Origin: Liolophura sinensis
Lineage: Eukaryota; Mollusca; Polyplacophora; Chitonida; Chitonidae
NCBI RefSeq assembly: GCF_032854445.1
Contig: NC_088306.1
Span: 10,781,386-10,845,385 of the forward strand
Length of the DNA stretch: 64,000 nucleotides
Reading direction: 5' to 3'
Position numbers and translations under genes: made by a program. This document shows, piece after piece, positions 1 to 12,158 of this stretch (position 1 is its first letter; each line of letters begins with the position of its first letter). The notes below the pieces were generated by a model that saw only the letters and a program-made list of their open reading frames with translations, was not told the origin of the DNA and did no database searches.

Positions 1-1543
1 GCTTTGAAGAAGACACCGCAGGGCTGTAAGGGCTAGGCGGCAAAAAGTACGCGGTGGTTTATGAGAGGCTTTGAACTGGTGCGGATACCTGAAGGTCAGT
101 AAGTGCAAATCGTACAGGTAACTGTACGCATGAATATTGTGGGGTTGTCTCATCGAGGTAGATTTAAAGCCCACGCGTCCGGAAAAGCGTACAATCAATC
201 TGCTTGAAAACGTACACTGGCAAGATTGAATGTTTTGTAAAGCGAAACTGGCCGAGTTAGCTGTATAAATACATGTGGTATACATCTAGATCGCCCTTAA
301 AGCTATTCTGGGTATCTAAATTTTCAGTTGACCCAATATTACTACCCCCGATTTCCACTACATTACCACGTGAGCCATACAATGCGGTCATTTTCCGTTT
401 ACACAAACCACCGTAAATAAAACGTGATGGTAAGCGAAGGTAAAAGTTGAGATATTCCCCGTTCAAACAGTTAACCAATGTATTGACCATCATATGTTTG
501 TTCTTTGCCCAAGCCTTTGCCATAACGATGCCGGTTTTGATACCAAACCCGCTCATGTCAATTCAGTTATGACCAGTACAAGAACTGTCATATTGTCCTC
601 CACATACCGTAGACAAACAGTCAAACTCTAAACATACAGCAGTGACTAGTTACTGGCCCGCTCAAGGAGCCGGACTGGTCAATGTACTTGTTCAGTAAAT
701 ACATGTTGGCCGGAATTATGCCAGGTTTCGAATGTTTTCCCGTGGTTCAATGTCTTAATAACCAGCTGTATCAAACAATTCATGTTGTTGTTGGCATCAG
801 AAAACGTAAATGGAGAGTCTCTATCTTTTGTAATAAATTATTCTAACAATTGTCTGTCTGTAATGTACGTGGATATAAAATAAAGGTGTCAGGGTCACGC
901 TGTGAATGTGCCATAAGATCAACATGAACAAATACAACTCACATTGTATTTTCCACATGTACTGTCATTGTTCTTGTGCATTTTTATAGTTCGAATACCT
1001 CTTGGCCATGAACAGCGGTTGCATGCCGAGCCAACTGACATACAAAGAACACCAATAAAACTTTAAAACACATTTAGAGTTATTGATAACAGCTCAATTC
1101 TACCTACTTTTCCTTCTTTTTGTGTACTCAGAAAAAATAATACATTGCCTAAATTGCCATTTTCATTCAATCATTCAGACTGGAAAGAGGAACAACACTG
1201 TTTGCAAGAATAGCAGATAAAACCACGGATTGCAAGGTTTATAGTCGTCTTGTTGTTCAAGGTATACCATAATCGGATATAATTAGTTTGCAAATTCGCG
1301 CGAAATCAGGACAAGGAAGAATCGTATTACGTAGGAAACCATCTGTTGTTTAACCTGATAAGAATTGATTTGAAACAGTCTTCTTCTACACAGCGCATGT
1401 CATCGACACTACTTTTCAATACGCAACCTTACAAGTTCCCTAGAATCTATTCGAGAACTGCAACTTGAAAGTCTGTTGTACGTCTTCTTGTGGATATCCG
1501 ATCGGAGCGTTGTATGTCGAAGTGAAGATATTAGATTTTTCAG
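1..1543. other. Unique sequence, no gene recognised
   Basis: I see no repeat family, tRNA or recognisable coding region. A 99-codon minus-strand ORF at 257-556 has no matching domain, no clear splice sites and low-complexity AT-rich surroundings, so it is not called. The interval is moderately AT-rich like the rest of the window. Confidence 0.5.
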
Positions 1544-1693
1544 ATGGCAAAAAGAAAATTAATTATTGGACTTGATTTGGCAGTTTGTGGGTTTTTTTCC
1601 ATCGTGATCTTGGAGCAGCCTCTTCCAGACACTAACGTGATGTTAAATTGGTCAAAGCGTCTTGGCACGGGCTATCAGAGAAAGGGGTTATAG
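1544..1693 (+). CDS. Possible 49-codon small ORF with hydrophobic N-terminal segment
   Basis: Seen: an ATG follows directly after a TTTTTCAG acceptor-like site, and the frame runs 49 codons to TAG. The peptide starts with a basic stretch (MAKRK), then a hydrophobic run at about residues 6-23 (LIIGLDLAVCGFFSIVIL), then a polar tail ending in basic residues. This layout fits a signal peptide or signal anchor of a small secreted or type II membrane protein. I do not recognise the family. No good donor lies inside the frame, so it would be a complete small ORF or the last coding exon. A frame this short occurs often by chance in 64 kb. Confidence 0.13.
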   Translation: MAKRKLIIGLDLAVCGFFSIVILEQPLPDTNVMLNWSKRLGTGYQRKGL

Positions 1694-3023
1694 GATTGGT
1701 AACTTCTAGAGATACAGACCGACGGGTCTGTGACAGTTTGCATGCATGAACGAAATCATCGTCCAGATGCCTTGTGTTCTTTCGGGAGGGCTATTGTATT
1801 TGTGAGGTCGTGACACTCCGTGGACGATCACCACCATCTCTACCGACCATCTTAATTTCCACCCCGATTAAATCTGTTTTAATCCCCCGATTCTATTAGC
1901 CCGTACGTGCATTTAGCCGGGGTTCAAGAGCTTCCCCCTGCAAAACCACTCGCCTTCAAATCGACGCCTAGAGATTTAGCTTCGTATAGAGCCTGGTACG
2001 ATCCCCGGTGTTCTTAGCTTTCTCGCTTTCCCCGTCCCTCCCCTCCACTCTAACTGTCAGGGTTCATACGAACAAGGATGTTCCTGACCAGGGAAAATCA
2101 CGTTTTCTGAATTTCCGATCACCCTTATGAGGTGAGTGCCTGCCGAAGTGCTCCCCATAATCGCAATGGGACTAATTTTCCATGATTAGTGTAATAGGCC
2201 GAAAAACCCTAAGTTGTGTCGCGTACAAACACCAAGCTTGCGCGATTCGCAAGCGCTCTTTGGGAAATTGCGGGGCGTTTGGCGGTGGTACACGAGAAAT
2301 CGCACACACTTTGGTGGTAAGAGGCGCTACTCAACCAGGCAAAAACGTGCGTACTCCCGTCAACGGCTGCGAGAGATGAGACGGAAAGATCGAAAAATCT
2401 GTTCAAACGACACCGGTCGGTAATCTGCAAGGCTGTTCCATGAAAATTACCCCAAGGGTTGCTGGAGTGAAGGACAGAGCGAAATATATAGGCTGGGCAA
2501 AGGGTCAAGAGACTACAAGGTTTAGGCGTTATGGATACAGCTGATGTAATGAGAAATATCATTTCTCCACGTGAATTTTTAGTAAAATGATAGGGCTACA
2601 CGTAAAAACGATCGAGTTTACATGCATCTGATGATATGGAAATCTCTAAACTTTGGTTTCACCTTACATGAAGTTTACTTCAAACGTTGGGGCGTGATTC
2701 GTGGTCTACTCGACGAGAGAGAAAAACGTTTGCTGTACGTTTCTTTTTTTTTAACTCCCAAAGAAGTTGTATTTATCCGTGATTCTTAATCAAAAAGAAA
2801 ATTCCGAAATTGTTCTCATTCAGTAACATTTTCATGTATCACAAAAACAATGTAACTTACTTTCTGTGATTTTCAGTGACCGGATTTAATAATCAGGAGC
2901 AATACATCCATAGGCGACCTTTCATGTACGAGCTGTGGTCTTATTTGCACATGTAGTTTTCTCCACTTATTTATTTATGCTTAAGTAGTATTTAACGCCG
3001 TACTTAAGACTATTTTATGGCTA
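1694..3023. other. Unique sequence with a GC-richer island (about 1700-2560)
   Basis: The part from about 1760 to 2560 is less AT-rich than its flanks and carries no repeat. It holds GATTA (1866-1870) and TAATCCC (1880-1886), the core bound by K50-type (Otx/Bicoid-like) homeodomains. Several overlapping ORFs of 60-117 codons on both strands look like chance frames in a GC-richer patch. It could be regulatory DNA; this is inference. Confidence 0.25.
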
Positions 3024-3180
3024 TTCTTGTTGGTGAAAGAAACCGGAGTGTTTTGTTGGTGAAGGAAACCGGAGTATTTTGTTGGTGAAGGAAACCGGAG
3101 TGTTTTGTTGGTGAAGGAAACCGGAGTATTTTGTTGGTGAAGGAAAGCGAAGTATTTTGTTGGTGAAGGAAACCGGAATG
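3024..3180. repeat. 26-bp tandem repeat, six copies
   Basis: The core TTGTTGGTGAAGGAAACC recurs with the same G at 3029, 3055, 3081, 3107, 3133 and 3159, an exact 26-bp period. The first copy has one change (GAAAGAAACC) and the fifth has GAAAGCGAAG. Because 26 is not a multiple of 3, three units make a 26-residue protein period. This explains the two overlapping minus-strand frames here (2981-3278), which are not genes. Confidence 0.95.
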
Positions 3181-4180
3181 CCCGGACAAAACTGTCTAAG
3201 TTTCCAACCTCTGTTGTAAAGATGCATGTGATATTCCACGGTGTGAAGTGATCTTCCAAGGGCGTCCTGCAGGATCACCTATGCGGATCCTTAGTACTGT
3301 CTATTGCTTACCGCTTTGCCAAGGTCACAAACAAAGGAGGTTTTGAAATCTCAAGGCTTCCCTGTCAGGGATTATACATACGCTAAATGACTTTCAATTG
3401 CCGAAAACTTTACTATTTGCGATCTATTATACCCTTTTTAACGACATTATCTAATTTAGCTAACCCTGTTTATCCCCAATGGCTCCTAACATTATTAATT
3501 GCATTGCCTTAAGCTATTCCCTCTTGATTTACTGTATAACTGCATGGTGTTGGGACCGCTAATATCACCCTTTCATTCGAATATTACGTACATAAACATA
3601 CCCTTTCGTTGAGTCTTTTCACATGTTTTAGTTATTCACTGAAGACCGGTATTTTAATAGCGTTCCAAAGAATTTCGCGTGTAGCGAGATTTGAAAGGTT
3701 TCAAACTCCAAAAAGAATACGACTAGTCTCATGAAGGCTAAGATGATAAAACTGTTTATATATTGCAAGTGGCCACAACTATTCATGTAAAGCTTAATTT
3801 ACAATACCCTACTACTTACAATAATTCTGAACAATTGTCCACAGCATTACACTAAAAATATCCAACATATGAATCACTGATCACCGCTTTACCTTGCACT
3901 GACGAAGAAATTCTGCCATGTAAAACCCACTCTTAGTTGAACCAATCCCCGCAGCCGTTATTCAACGTCCTTGGACTGATTTAGCAACATGACCTACAAT
4001 GAAAGATAATCACGAAATCAAATTGGTGTTTAACTCAACTGTATGCCAAAATTAGAACATAACATTTATGCACTAGCTTATCTTCAATAGTATTTTTTTA
4101 AGAAGTAGCAGAGTTGGCGTCATTGCATCAACACACTATATACCGCTGGAGTGACTGGATCGGGCTCTTGAAAGGTGCAC
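3181..4180. other. Unique AT-rich sequence
   Basis: No gene, tRNA or repeat family seen. There are several short A/T runs and no ORF of note. Confidence 0.5.
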
Positions 4181-4430
4181 TATAGCTAACACTGCCAGAG
4201 CAGCGTAATGACCCAGGAGCCTCTCACCAATGTGGTCGCTGTGAGTTCAAGCCCAGCTCATGCTGGCTTCCTCTCCAACAGTACGTGGGAAGGTCTGGCA
4301 AAAATCTGCCGATGGTTGTATGTTTCCCCCTAACTCTGCCCGGCTTCTTCCCACAATAATGCTGGCCGTCGTCACATAAGTGAAATATTTTTGAGTATAG
4401 CGTAAAACATCAATCAAACACATAAATATA
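4181..4430 (+). mobile_element. SINE-A copy, nearly full length
   Basis: The tRNA-like part contains a B box (GAGTTCAAGCCC), preceded by the family motif GTAATGACCCAGGAGCC. The 3' domain follows (CATAATGCTGGCCGTCGTC-type, then AAGTGAAATATTTTTGAGTA) and the end is CAATCAAACACATAAATA. The A-box end is eroded. I see no clear target-site duplication. The copy is clearly diverged, so it is old. Confidence 0.9.
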
Positions 4431-4639
4431 TCTGACTATATGAAAATGCTTCCTTTTATAATTCACTTAACGTCGTTTTGGACAACTAACGAGTTTTGCC
4501 ACCCTGGATTGGGGTTTCATCATGAAATGTTCATGAGATATACGTCGGGAGGTGTCATTGTATCTCGTATACACTGTACGATTTTCAAGATGAAGCCAGT
4601 GCTGGCCCTTTATAACTATCAAAGGTTTGGCTAGTGATT

Positions 4640-4715
4640 TCGTGTGTTCAAATCCAGATCTTGGAGCTTCATCTGCCGCTGTAAGCTAGGAGGTTTGTCG
4701 GGCATACCTGGCGAA
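4640..4715 (+). mobile_element. SINE-C fragment (tRNA-like head)
   Basis: A B box (GTGTTCAAATCC) is followed by CAGATCTTGGAGCTTC and AGGAGGTTTGTCGGGCATACC. The same order of motifs occurs at 7750 and 34555, which defines a second tRNA-derived family here called SINE-C. Only the head is present. Confidence 0.55.
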
Positions 4716-4748
4716 ATAATTGAGTTCTCTGTTTGGGAATATATTACG

Positions 4749-4881
4749 GTATATCCACCTTTTCCACGTGCTATCGTTTACGTAAGTGCCATACGTGGTA
4801 CACGTGGAAATATGTGTATATGGGCACGCGTGAATATGTGTGAACATACGTGTGTAGGTGTGGGAATATAAGTGGATATAC
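4749..4881. repeat. Nested inverted repeats with CACGTG/ACGTG motifs
   Basis: The outer arms GTATATCCAC (4749-4758) and GTGGATATAC (4872-4881) are perfect reverse complements. The inner arms TTCCACGTG (4762-4770) and CACGTGGAA (4801-4809) are too. The interior is rich in ACGTG and TGTG words. It may be the worn terminal part of a foldback element, or a simple-sequence region that became palindromic. Confidence 0.6.
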
Positions 4882-4889
4882 AGGGGTAT

Positions 4890-7433
4890 TCATGGGTTTA
4901 CAAGGAACAGGCCACATGCAGGGAATCGGTACATCACGGAGACAACCGACAAAGGCATGCACCTTGATTTCCTTAACCATGCCTGAGACTTAGATATGGA
5001 CAGGTGAAAAATTACCACATCAAACAAACCGCTTAGTTAACCAGCCATTGTGTGTAGCAGAACAAGAGTGGTGTCTTGGTAAATTGGGGTTTCGTATTAA
5101 CCGGCAGATGGGTTATCGACTAAAAGTGGTAATTTGTGAATTATGTAAACAAGTAAACAAGCCAACAACATAAAGTACCCAATTAGTGTAATTAAAACAA
5201 AACAAAATAACTGTATAAATGTCTTTTGAACAGCCGATCACTATTGTGGATTAGTCTTTCACAAATAGTTGACAAATTATGTGAGCTTTCTCAGGAATTG
5301 ACAAACATTGACCAGATGCTGTCAAACGAGTTCTGTATGATACATCTAAGAAATAAACCAAGAAAGACCTCTGCAGGACCTATAATGGAGGGTGAAAGGT
5401 CGACAATCGGTTGTTTAAAATTTCGCAAATCCATACACGCTTTGGAATAATCCGCCGTCGACAATTACTTGGATATAGCCGTATAGCTATACATGGTGAC
5501 GACTGGGTAAAGATTTCCTTCTCCTAGAAACACACTCTGGGGAGTTTATCTTAAAACCCCAAGGACTTCTGCGGGGAGACGTGAGCATTAATTTAGCACA
5601 TTAACTTGGCTATGACAACTGGTTTCCGTACTAAAAACGATTTAGAGAAAGCTAGGTGAATTAAGTAGAATAATGAAGTGTCTCGGATCGTTCCGATTGA
5701 CAACGTTAAGCCAGGTGGAATGCCCTAGGTCTTTAATGTATATCTCCCAATGAATCTGGTATGAATGAGTGGAAATATTAGACTTGGAAATGCACGGAAT
5801 TGTTAGGTAGTCTGACATGGAAAAGCCACCTCTTAATTGTTCCTCTCACATGAATGAAATTATAGTTTTTGACGAGAAAGAATTCATCCTAATTGCTTAG
5901 AATGGTTTTCCGTGTATTTCTGTGGAGAGGATCACTCTACCGTTGGAAAGGTCGCCATTTTATTGTCCTCAATTCTAACAGGACTTTGCTGATTTGACCC
6001 TACTCTGCTTAAACCGAGCCGCCGAATCGCTGATAGGAATTATACCGCGATGATGGATGGGGTTGCTTTCTGAAAATAAAATAAATACTTCAAATGTTAT
6101 GCATCTTCCAAAGACGGTTATTGCTCCAAGCGGCAGGGGCCGTTGAGAAACTAGGGTTAGGGGTCGTAGCGAGCGCTCCGACTGGAATTGCTGGAAATGA
6201 GGGGCTTTTTCGAGGCAGGAAAAATAATGACCTCGTCTATAACAATTTGAGGGCGAGAAAAGAGGACTGGCCGACTGCACGAGAAGCGCCTTGTTTTCCA
6301 CGAGTTGAAATTAATCACTACAACGTTAGAGTAGAGTGGGAGGCAATCTACGCGCTCCTCCGAGAACGGGCTCAATTTGGTGAGTCTCTTGGGGATAAAA
6401 TCACCAGTGTGATTTGAAATGATTAAACGCAAGGGGCGGGTTCGGACTAATAACCTTGAGAGACGGACCCAGTCCTGGTAAAAGTTTTCGACGAAACACA
6501 ACCATTATGCCAAGCGGCCAGACCTACGTAAACGTCCCAGAAAACATCAGTCTATTGCCACAAGACAGGCAATCATTCACGTGACTTATGTACTTTGAGG
6601 GCCTATTTTTTCGTCAATAAAGTCTTTATAAAATGTACACCACAGTGTGCGCATTGAAAAATCGAAACCAATGATTCAAACGGCTAAATAATTGTTTTCT
6701 TGCTTTTTTCCTCATTACATTACCTTACCAAAAAAAGAAAGAGCTTAGTATTTCTTTCCTGTAGATTTTTTAAAATTAAAATATTATAAAATCTACTGCC
6801 GCTTTTTCAAAAGGAAGAAATGACTGCCATCATTCAGGGTTAAGACGTTAACAAATTTGTCGGACAGCACTAACAAGGAAGGCCTGTCCCAGGGGGGGAA
6901 AGATACTGCTCGAGCAATTGTCTTAGCTCAAGGATGGGACGGTAATTGTTGAAAGCTAATGAAATCAGCCCTAGAGAATGAGCCTAAATAGAATTTGGTA
7001 GGCTGATTGGAGTGTAAAACTGAGTTAAGCCAGGCCTTTATCTTCTCCTGGCTCCGTTTTATTTATTTCATTTTCCTTCATTTCGCCTCAATTCAGAGCC
7101 GAATTAGAGACTATTTATAAGATCTCGGACTGGCAGGCCTGCGTTCAGACGGGACTGGGTGGTCACATGGGGGCATACGTCTATAAAAGCCGTTCATCCA
7201 CGGGTTACCACCCTATCCACTTTAGTTTTCTAAAGCCATCTCGTATATAAATAAAGGCTTCCTGTTCACGCAATTAAACCCCATAAAATAAAGTACTTTT
7301 TGTTCTACATATTTCACGATCGGTACCAAAAATACCGTCATCTCCCTTCGTATAAATGTCACTCGAAAGTTTATGATGTGTTTGGCCTTAAGAAGTCCAG
7401 GTATTAGGATGGTCTTCTTCGTTGACAATACCT
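4890..7433. other. Unique sequence with a GC-richer island (about 5980-6520)
   Basis: The island carries three overlapping frames of 107-114 codons on both strands, with no recognisable domain and no clear splice sites, so none is called. A second, milder GC-richer stretch lies around 7020-7230. No repeats were seen apart from A/T runs near 6650-6780. Confidence 0.35.
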
Positions 7434-7453
7434 CCCCCCCCCCCCCCCCCCCC
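7434..7453. repeat. Poly-C run, 20 bases
   Basis: Twenty uninterrupted C bases, followed by GGCCCC. Such runs are prone to sequencing and assembly length errors. The glycine-rich frame on the minus strand (7222-7467) is an artefact of it. Confidence 0.95.
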
Positions 7454-7749
7454 GGCCCCACCACCACTTCACCCTGCGCTCCATCTCCATCCCAATTCTG
7501 ATGCCATTATGACGGGAAGCTAATGTCGTCTGCTCGCTTGATCAGGGTCGCGACCATATTTAACGTGGATCGCGATGATACCTCGGATTTACCAGGGCGT
7601 TTTGTTCCTCGTTTTGAGGGTGGCTGATACCGATCTCTGTTGTGTCTAGTTTTCAAGGCATGTAGTCTGTCATACAATGTCCTTATAGGTACAGGTGTTC
7701 CCACTTGCTCACTAACTCAGTTCAGTCAACCAGCTGCCCTTTGCCAATG

Positions 7750-7866
7750 AGGTTCGCGTGTTCAAATGGGAGCTTGGCTTCTTTAACTGTTGCCTTACAC
7801 CAGGAGGTTTTTTTGGTTACCTTGTGAGGCGAGGTGCCTCAAGCCCTCACTCACTCACTCACTCAC
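7750..7866 (+). mobile_element. SINE-C fragment ending in (CTCA)n
   Basis: GTGTTCAAATGGG (a B box with one change) is followed by GAGCTTGGCTTCTTTAACTG and CAGGAGGTTTTTTTGGTTACC, matching the motif order at 4640. It ends in a CTCA tetranucleotide run at 7846-7866. Confidence 0.5.
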
Positions 7867-9230
7867 CATATTTATATATTTCTTAAGGATGTGTCGCACT
7901 CATACCACGATGGAAACCAACCATTCCTCGCCAAACACTAGACAAACCTGACTTTAAGCCATTTCCATTGTAATGACCATTACCATTGTGATCTCATTCG
8001 AACGATTGCCACCTTTTCCAAATCTTCTATCCCCTGAGGTCACACTAGCACTCTAGTCATTTCAGCGGCATAAAACTAGTATACAATGCTGCTCTTGTCT
8101 GATTTGGACATAGTCTGTTACGGCACAATACGTGTATAAATGACTTCCACAATGCCACTCTCTGCCTACATGTATTAAATATGTAAATATCGCTCCGAGG
8201 TTTCTGCTGTATAGATAGAGTTTAAAACGCGTCTTGCAGCCGCAAGTCTAAACCACAATCAACATGGGGGTCAATGCTGAGCTGCTGTCGGGAATACCTG
8301 GTCAATTTCCTACACCTGTGACGGTCTAACGTGTGCCTGGCTCCGGAGATTAACCCATTAGATGATCATTCCCCGGTGAACTGTGACAGCTTGGATCGCC
8401 CAGGGATCATGTATACACGTACAATCTGTCGTTTGCCAGTGATATCATGACAGTCACAATACATACGCTTAAGGCGCTTAAATTTTCACTGACTGGAAGT
8501 TTCTCTCAGTTATAGCGCTAGACATATACACGTAAGCCCAAATTTTTCCCACAAGCTCAAAGTTTTCCCAAAAGTTTTCCGCGCACTCCGCTCCGATTTT
8601 TGATTATGAATTAACATGTATAATATTGGTATGGACACCCAACAACAATTCCGTTTTCAGTTTAAAATAGGATGACGACATGAACAACCTTACATTATAA
8701 TCAACCCTCAGTCCAGATGTGTAAGTCACTTTACGTTTTCAGTCTAACCATACACATCGTGACGTCCCAGCTTGAATAGACCAAGGCTATAATAGCGACT
8801 GTTGTTCGCTAATGGAATCACGAAAGTCGCCTTTCGCAACCGAACTAACCCCATTACAAGAGACATACTTGAGGCAAAAACATTTCACGAAATGTTCTTT
8901 TCGTATTTTAATTATTAAACTTAGTCATCCGCTTTATAACGTGGTATTGCTGACATTTTAAACTAAGTCTGAGCATAACTGTGAGCATTCTTACACCAAC
9001 ATCTCCTATGTTATGAAATATTTGTGTATACCAACTTTATGGGACAATTTTGATTCAATAACGAAACAAGAGTAGACAATACAACATGTTACTCCACTTT
9101 CAACAGAAACGTTTGATTGAAGATACCTCATGTTCTGCTCCTGAAAGAGCTCTCTGTTTTCCATTTTTAATTAGCCCATTTTTTGACTACTGTGAGTGGT
9201 CAATATATATCAATAAGTCAGTAACATTTG
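7867..9230. other. Unique sequence
   Basis: No gene or repeat family seen. Base composition is mixed, with no ORF above chance. Confidence 0.5.
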
Positions 9231-9290
9231 ATTTATTTGATTGGTGTTTTACGCCGTACTCAAGAATATTTCACTTATACGACGGCGGCA
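9231..9290 (-). mobile_element. SINE-A 3' tail fragment
   Basis: Only about the last 60 bp of the element is present: the ATTTATTTGATTGG tail complement, ACGCCGTACTCAAGAATATT and TCACTTATACGACGGCGG. It breaks off just after GACGGCGG, so it is a strongly 5'-truncated copy. Confidence 0.85.
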
Positions 9291-11828
9291 GTAACGTAAG
9301 TAACACAAATACCCATTTGGATTGAATGTGTGAATGACGTTTGATGATCACGGTGATTGCATCTGAAATGGCCAAGCCCTAGTGATATTGCCCCACGTTA
9401 AAAGGGGTGGGGGTTAAGCAACGTTAAGCAGCGATGTCTGCAATATCGCCGATGTAGGGCTATCTGTATACGTTTTAAGAATTTACCAAACTTTTCTTCA
9501 AATAAAACGCCGATATCAGAATATCACAATCAGTCTCAAACTGCTTTGCTAATAAATATGTCATCCACTGGATTGCTTGAGGATGTTTTTCCTGTATATA
9601 TTCACAATAGTGGCTGACAGTTTCAGGGAGAGGCTCAAACCAAACTCCTGAATGTGTGATTCAGGGCGAATCGCTAAGGCAAACTTAATTATACGTTAAA
9701 CGTCAAGGTGTGTCAGTAATTATAAATAGGCGACAGCGCTTTAACTTTAGCAAGTGTTTTTTGCACGTATCGCACGTGCTGAGATCCGTTACTCAAGTGC
9801 AACGGGTGGTGATTTTTTTAAAATTTGCGGATCGATTAATTAACCTGGAAGGTTAGAGGGATTTTGTAACAAAATAAATAGAAAGTTATTACTTTGATGC
9901 TGGAAAGCCTTCCGAATTCTGGTGGTATTAGACATTTGGCCACTGACCTTGCGTAAGGTTGCGTCTATAGCTTTGAGGAAGCAATCGGCAATGACCAAAT
10001 GGACAAAGGTATTAACTGGACCTTCCACTTCACGGGTGTCAGAGGTTTACAGTGAAAACCGCCACTCAAGTACCCCAGGTTGGGTGCTTATTCACGTCAT
10101 GCCAGCACAGGTGGCATATTGTGTAACACCTATCCCCCACCCGCATTAAGGAAGTAGCTTTTTGATACCTTGAGAGGTTTTGGGGGCTCGGTATGGGGTG
10201 GAGTCACCTTAATGTATTCGAGCACGAACATTTATTCCCTGTGTGCGGGAACGTTTGATCTTTGAGGGTTTTCACTCCAAAGTCTGACACGGTGAACAAC
10301 AAAGATGTATATGATAGCTTTCCCTGATTGTTGAGTCTCTTCAACCACAACTTTCCCCCTTTTTACCTTAAGCCCTTCAATGACTTTCTTTTACTGAGAC
10401 ATTTTATGAACTGGCATATCTCGAAATTTAACGTCGAAGCATTTTATTCTCGGCCATTTATGATTTATATTGAAACAATTTTGTCTTCTGCAATTAATTT
10501 GGTTTCGTTCAAGTAAAAGATAAACATACTCCAATAAATGTTTTAAATATGTTGAATGTAAAATATTCCAATGAAATGCATTAATTTCTAAATTTTTGTT
10601 TTGGTCAACGACTTCGAGGTGTGACGTTGTATTCTTTACATAAAAAAATTATATGCAGCCTACAGATTAAATACTCCCTCTTTTATAATTTATTTATTCG
10701 TTAATTCGTAAAATATACTGAATACAATAAATATTCAATTTTATCGCGACTGGAAGTTGTCGAAGACTTCGTTCTACGCCAAGATTGATAATCGAATGTA
10801 TTTTGACATATGGAAAAAAAGCAAAAAAAAAAAAAAAAAAAACAACAACAAAAAACAAAAAAACAAAAAAGGACAATCTTAGTATTCTTCGAAACCGTGA
10901 CGATCTTAAATGATGCCAAAGACATATTCCATGTTTTATTTGAACTTTCGGGAGAGTGTAAGTCTAACTATAGATAGTTTTGTTTAATTACCCCGGTATC
11001 ACAACCCTAAGGAAACTGGGTTTCTTTAAACCCTTTATGTACATGTACGAAATCATCATAGTGTGATATAATCACCCTAAAAGCGATACAATTTTTATCT
11101 ATAAGGATATTGCATCGTTTCACGCCAACTTGTGCAAAATGAAAAACGGATCTGTTCAAAAGCGTGCTGAATAATACTGGTGATAACAGCAAGCTGATGC
11201 ACTAACAGTGAATAGAAACTTGCATTTGCAAACCCACGAAGCAGATTCTATACCGGACATGATATGCGATGATATGCTTCATGATCAAACAATATAGCAA
11301 ACTCTGCGCAAGATAAGGGAAGTATAACCCAGATGTAAATGACTTTTTAAGTTGAAACTTAAATTGTGGACGAATTTATAGATTGATAAGCGCCGGTGTT
11401 TGTCAGCCTATCCATTTAGTGGCTTCTCCTAAATGTCAGTTAAAATTTGATAACTTTCACTCTTGAGAATCATAATTAAAGTTAATTTAATTGTAACGTT
11501 TCCAATTTCCATATACATGCTGGAATGACTTGCGCAACGGGGTTGTAATTAGAATGAAAATTACGAGAGATTCTAATCTGGTGGCTGTTTTACAAAACGC
11601 CATGCATAAGGCCATTGCTTTATATAATCTTTCTATCTCTCACTAGACGATGTTTGATATTTTAATAACTATCAGAAGTGACACATTCGCCACTAAACGA
11701 TGATAGTCAACATGGAGAAAGTTTAATATCTTGATACGCTTTTCATCTTCACTGCGACGCATTGGCCATGCACGCTTTATTGATACATTTACTGAGATAA
11801 AAGCAAGAAATCAGTGAAGAAAATCAGT
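9291..11828. other. Unique AT-rich sequence with an A-rich run at 10814-10870
   Basis: No gene recognised. The A-rich run (A interrupted by single C or G) accounts for the phenylalanine-rich minus-strand frames at 10694-10925. Other ORFs are short and unremarkable. Confidence 0.5.
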
Positions 11829-12158
11829 GTTGCCATGGATCGGTTAGCCTGGATTAGAACGTGTTGCCATGGATCGGTTAGCCTGAATTAAAACATGTTG
11901 CCATGGATCGGTTAGCCTGGATCAGAACGTGATGCCTTGGATCGGTTAGCCTGAATTAGATTGTGTTGCCATGGATCGGTCAATCTGAATTAAAACTTGT
12001 TGCCATGGATCACGCAGGGGATCTGGAATTGAACATGTTGCCATTTATTAAGATATGTTGTCGTGGATGGGTCAGCCTGGATTAGCACATGTTGCCATGT
12101 ACGGACCCGTCTGGATTAGAACATGTTGCCATGGATCAGGCGGCCTGGATTAGAACAT
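11829..12158. repeat. 34-bp tandem repeat, about ten degenerate copies
   Basis: Most units start GTTGCCATGGATC and continue with GGTTAGCCTGGATTAGAAC. The first five are 34 bp each, the sixth is longer and the seventh is cut to about 20 bp. Units differ by a few bases, so this is an older array than the one at 31.7 kb. GTTGCCATGG is the left half of an RFX X-box palindrome. Confidence 0.93.

Noticed and set aside
6094-6501. Overlapping 107- and 114-codon ORFs on opposite strands
   Set aside because: Mutually overlapping frames in a GC-richer patch, with no domain on either strand.
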